Shown piece by piece: positions 16,134 to 17,638 of a stretch of 17,638 nt of DNA. The position numbers and the translations under genes were made by a program. Below the pieces are notes generated by a model that saw only the letters and a list, made by a program, of their open reading frames with translations, was not told where the DNA came from and searched no databases. How positions within the stretch are numbered: position 1 is the stretch's first letter; each line of letters opens with the position of its first letter. Source of the stretch: Deltaproteobacteria bacterium (lineage in GTDB: Bacteria; Desulfobacterota; Syntrophia; Syntrophales; UBA5619); contig JAPLJY010000070.1 in NCBI GenBank assembly GCA_026388345.1, forward strand, positions 1 to 17,638, written 5' to 3'.

Positions 16134-16153
16134 AAAGGTTTATTCCCTTTTTT
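16134..16153 (+). terminator. Weak hairpin plus T-run after tctA
   Basis: AAAGG (16134-16138) can pair with CCTTT (16146-16150) around a 7-base loop, followed by TTT within a run of six T. A second, stronger hairpin, CTTCCGG/CCGGAAG (16098-16104 with 16113-16119), lies inside the last codons of tctA. Together they may end the island transcript. The stem is short, so support is modest. Confidence 0.3.
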
Positions 16154-16182
16154 CAGAACAACACTTCCCGGAAAATATTTTA

Positions 16183-16211
16183 TTGACAGCCGGCCATCTC
16201 CATGTTAGAGG
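16183..16211 (+). promoter_or_regulatory. Candidate promoter of the nrpR-like gene
   Basis: A perfect TTGACA (16183-16188) follows an AT-rich stretch (AAAATATTTTAT just upstream, a plausible UP element). At 16-17 bases the -10 region reads TTAGAG or TAGAGG, a poor match. A nearby TTCCCGGAA (16165-16173) is palindromic around its central C and could be a regulator site. Confidence 0.35.
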
Positions 16212-16239
16212 CATCGGCAAAGGATTACCGATGCCGATG
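16212..16239 (+). promoter_or_regulatory. Inverted repeat spanning the ribosome-binding site and start codon of the nrpR-like gene
   Basis: CATCGGCA (16212-16219) and TGCCGATG (16232-16239) are perfect inverted copies around a 12-base loop holding most of the AAAGGA ribosome-binding site. An overlapping version, CATCGG-N10-CCGATG (16212-16233), uses the tandem CCGATGCCGATG. It could be an operator for autoregulation, or an RNA hairpin that hides the start site. Confidence 0.4.
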
Positions 16240-17250
16240 AAACCCATCTTCAATATGGAGGACATCGAGAAGAAGATTCTCCTGATCCTCAGAACCCTCC
16301 ACGAATCTCCGGAACCGGTGGGTGCCCGTATCATTGCCCGGAGGATGCAGGAGCACGGCATCACGCTGAGCGAACGGGGGGTTCGCTACCATCTCAAGCT
16401 GATGGACGACCGCGGCCTAACCCGACTCGTTGGCCGGCATGACGGCCGGACCATCACGGAACAGGGGATTGACGAGATCGCCCATGCGAGGGTCCATGAC
16501 AAGATCGGCTTCGCGATCTCCCGAATCGAGATCCTGGCGTTCCGGACATCACTCGACCTGGACCGGCGGCAGGGGCTCACCCCCGTGAACGTCTCCTTCT
16601 TCCCCAAAAAGGTTTTCAAAAAGGCGCTGGAGCTGATGAAACCCGCCTTCGGCGCCGGCATCCACGTCAGTGAACTGGTCGCCTGCGCCAAAGAGGGGGC
16701 CCGGCTGGGTGAGGTGACGGTCCCGGCGGGATACGTCGGCTTCGCCACGGTCTGCAGCATCGTCGTGAACGGTATCCTGCTCAAGAGCGGCATCCCGATG
16801 GATTCGAAGTTCGGAGGCATCCTCCAGCTCCGGAGTGGACAGCCGCTCCGTTTCATCGAACTGATCCAATATTCCGGATCGTCTCTCGATCCGTCGGAGG
16901 TGTTCATCCAGGGCCGGATGACCTCCGTATGCCAGGCAGCAGAAAAGGGCGAGGGGAAAATCCTTGCCAATTTTAGGGAGATTCCCGTTCCGGCGCTGAA
17001 GCTGGTCGATGAGCTGATCACGAAACTCCGGAATGCGGGGATCGGCGGCGTCCTTTCGATCGGCGAGATCGGCGAGCCGATCTGCCAGATCCCGGTCGAC
17101 ATGAACCGGGTCGGCATGATCCTCTACGGCGGGCTGAATCCGGTCGCCTGCGCACATGAGATGGGGATTGACGTAGAAAACCGCGCCATGTCCACCGTCA
17201 TGGATTATCAGGAATTGCAGAATTTCTGGGAACTCTGCAAGAAGCAATAG
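16231..17250 (+). CDS. nrpR: NrpR-family nitrogen regulator (winged helix plus NrpR/DUF128 domain)
   Basis: A 339-residue transcription factor. Residues 8-85 form a winged helix of the RNase R-HTH type found in NrpR (EDIEKKILLILRTLHES, then LSERGVRYHLKLMDDRGL). Residues 90-335 form one NrpR (DUF128) domain, with segments such as GFATVCSIVVNGILLKSGIP, GGVLSIGEIGEPICQIPVD and GMILYGGLNPVACAHEMGI. In methanogens NrpR represses nitrogen-assimilation genes and is released by 2-oxoglutarate. HTH plus a single domain corresponds to the NrpRI form. ATG 16231 has AAAGGA 6 bases upstream; ATG 16237 is an alternative. It sits 47 bases before glutamate dehydrogenase, a fitting target because that enzyme uses 2-oxoglutarate. 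A nitrogen role in this organism is inferred. Confidence 0.85.
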   Translation: MPMKPIFNMEDIEKKILLILRTLHESPEPVGARIIARRMQEHGITLSERGVRYHLKLMDDRGLTRLVGRHDGRTITEQGIDEIAHARVHDKIGFAISRIEILAFRTSLDLDRRQGLTPVNVSFFPKKVFKKALELMKPAFGAGIHVSELVACAKEGARLGEVTVPAGYVGFATVCSIVVNGILLKSGIPMDSKFGGILQLRSGQPLRFIELIQYSGSSLDPSEVFIQGRMTSVCQAAEKGEGKILANFREIPVPALKLVDELITKLRNAGIGGVLSIGEIGEPICQIPVDMNRVGMILYGGLNPVACAHEMGIDVENRAMSTVMDYQELQNFWELCKKQ

Positions 17251-17297
17251 GGACGGTTACATTCACCACTAACACTAGAGAAAGAGAGGAAGAATTT

Positions 17298-17638
17298 ATG
17301 GCCAAGGTTAATCCGTTTGTGGTAGCACAGAGGCAGCTCGATCAGTGCGCAAAGATACTCCATCTGGATCCCGGCGTGCAGGCGATCCTGAGGGTTCCTT
17401 CGCGCGAACTTCACGTTTCGATTCCGGTCCGCATGGACGACGGCTCTCTGAAGGTTTTTCAGGGATTCCGTGTCCAGTACAACGATGCCAAGGGTCCCTG
17501 CAAGGGCGGAATCCGCTTCCATCCCGATGAGACCATCGACACCGTCCGCGCGCTGGCCGCCTGGATGACCTGGAAGTGCTCGCTCCTCGACCTGCCCCTC
17601 GGCGGCGGCAAGGGCGGCGTGATCTGCAACCCCAAGGA
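17298..17638 (+). CDS. gdhA: Glutamate dehydrogenase, N-terminal 113 residues (cut by window edge)
   Basis: The opening of a Glu/Leu/Phe/Val-type dehydrogenase, which interconverts glutamate with 2-oxoglutarate and ammonia. It starts at ATG 17298 after AGAGAGGAAG. Recognisable segments are FQGFRVQYNDAKGPCKGGIRF (about 54-74), HPDETIDTVRALAAWMTWKCS (75-95) and DLPLGGGKGGVICNPK (98-113). These contain the substrate-binding Lys residues of GPxKGG and MTWK and the catalytic-region Lys of GGGKGG. The usual GPTKGG reads GPCKGG here. The nucleotide-binding domain lies outside the window, so NAD versus NADP preference cannot be judged. It is probably co-transcribed with the NrpR-like gene, since the 47-base gap has no terminator. 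Confidence 0.93.
   Translation, partial: MAKVNPFVVAQRQLDQCAKILHLDPGVQAILRVPSRELHVSIPVRMDDGSLKVFQGFRVQYNDAKGPCKGGIRFHPDETIDTVRALAAWMTWKCSLLDLPLGGGKGGVICNPK

Noticed and set aside
16165..16173. TTCCCGGAA as an archaeal-type NrpR operator
   Set aside because: The half-sites point the opposite way from GGAA-N6-TTCC and have a 1-base spacer. Kept only as a passing note with the promoter.
1..17638. CRISPR array, prophage, transposon or defence island
   Set aside because: No spaced repeats of CRISPR type, transposase, integrase, phage gene or tRNA-adjacent attachment site was seen. All genes are metabolic, transport or regulatory.

Overview
The window is GC-rich, densely packed bacterial DNA. It holds 17 protein genes: 15 complete and one cut at each edge. 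Every gap between genes is shorter than 300 bases; the longest is 185 bases (3591-3775). I found no rRNA, tRNA, CRISPR array or insertion sequence. The gene set suggests a strictly anaerobic or syntrophic bacterium, most likely of the Deltaproteobacteria/Desulfobacterota: PyrK/PyrD-type (NAD-linked) dihydroorotate dehydrogenase, LutABC lactate oxidation, TctABC tripartite tricarboxylate transport, an IlvD-family dehydratase with the E. coli-like site, and an archaeal-type NrpR regulator beside glutamate dehydrogenase. This placement is inferred from gene content and general protein character, not from any search.

Layout. (1) 1-2618, plus strand: the tail of a RimI-like acetyltransferase, then pyrK and pyrD (overlapping; pyrimidine synthesis) and a metallo-beta-lactamase-fold hydrolase. 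(2) 2685-3590, minus strand: a LysR-type regulator, convergent with the pyr block and divergent from what follows. Its 185-base AT-rich control region carries promoter-like elements in both directions, an 11-base-arm inverted repeat, and three copies of TTATTCAT spaced exactly 56 bases apart. (3) 3776-16128, plus strand: a catabolic and transport island. In order it holds a TctC binding protein, lutA-lutB-lutC, an IlvD/Edd-family dehydratase, a LarA-like (DUF2088) protein, the split small (SAF) and large subunits of an altronate/galactarate-type dehydratase, a DHDPS-family aldolase that closely resembles 4-hydroxy-2-oxoglutarate aldolase (HOGA1), a second TctC, then TctB and TctA. (4) 16231 to the end: an NrpR-family regulator followed by the start of glutamate dehydrogenase.

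How the island could work (inference). One of two periplasmic TctC proteins captures a hydroxy- or sugar-acid, and TctAB imports it. The LarA-like protein may invert the alpha-hydroxyl stereocentre. The UxaA-type and/or IlvD-type dehydratases would make a 2-keto-3-deoxy acid, and the aldolase would split it into pyruvate plus glyoxylate or another aldehyde. LutABC would oxidise lactate or a related 2-hydroxy acid. The LysR protein is the obvious candidate regulator. The substrate cannot be read from sequence. A pentaric acid is attractive, because dehydrating one gives 4-hydroxy-2-oxoglutarate, the substrate the aldolase's motifs point to. The most unusual items are this combination of enzymes, the NrpR-gdh pairing in an apparent bacterium, and the regularly spaced repeats in the lysR-tctC control region.
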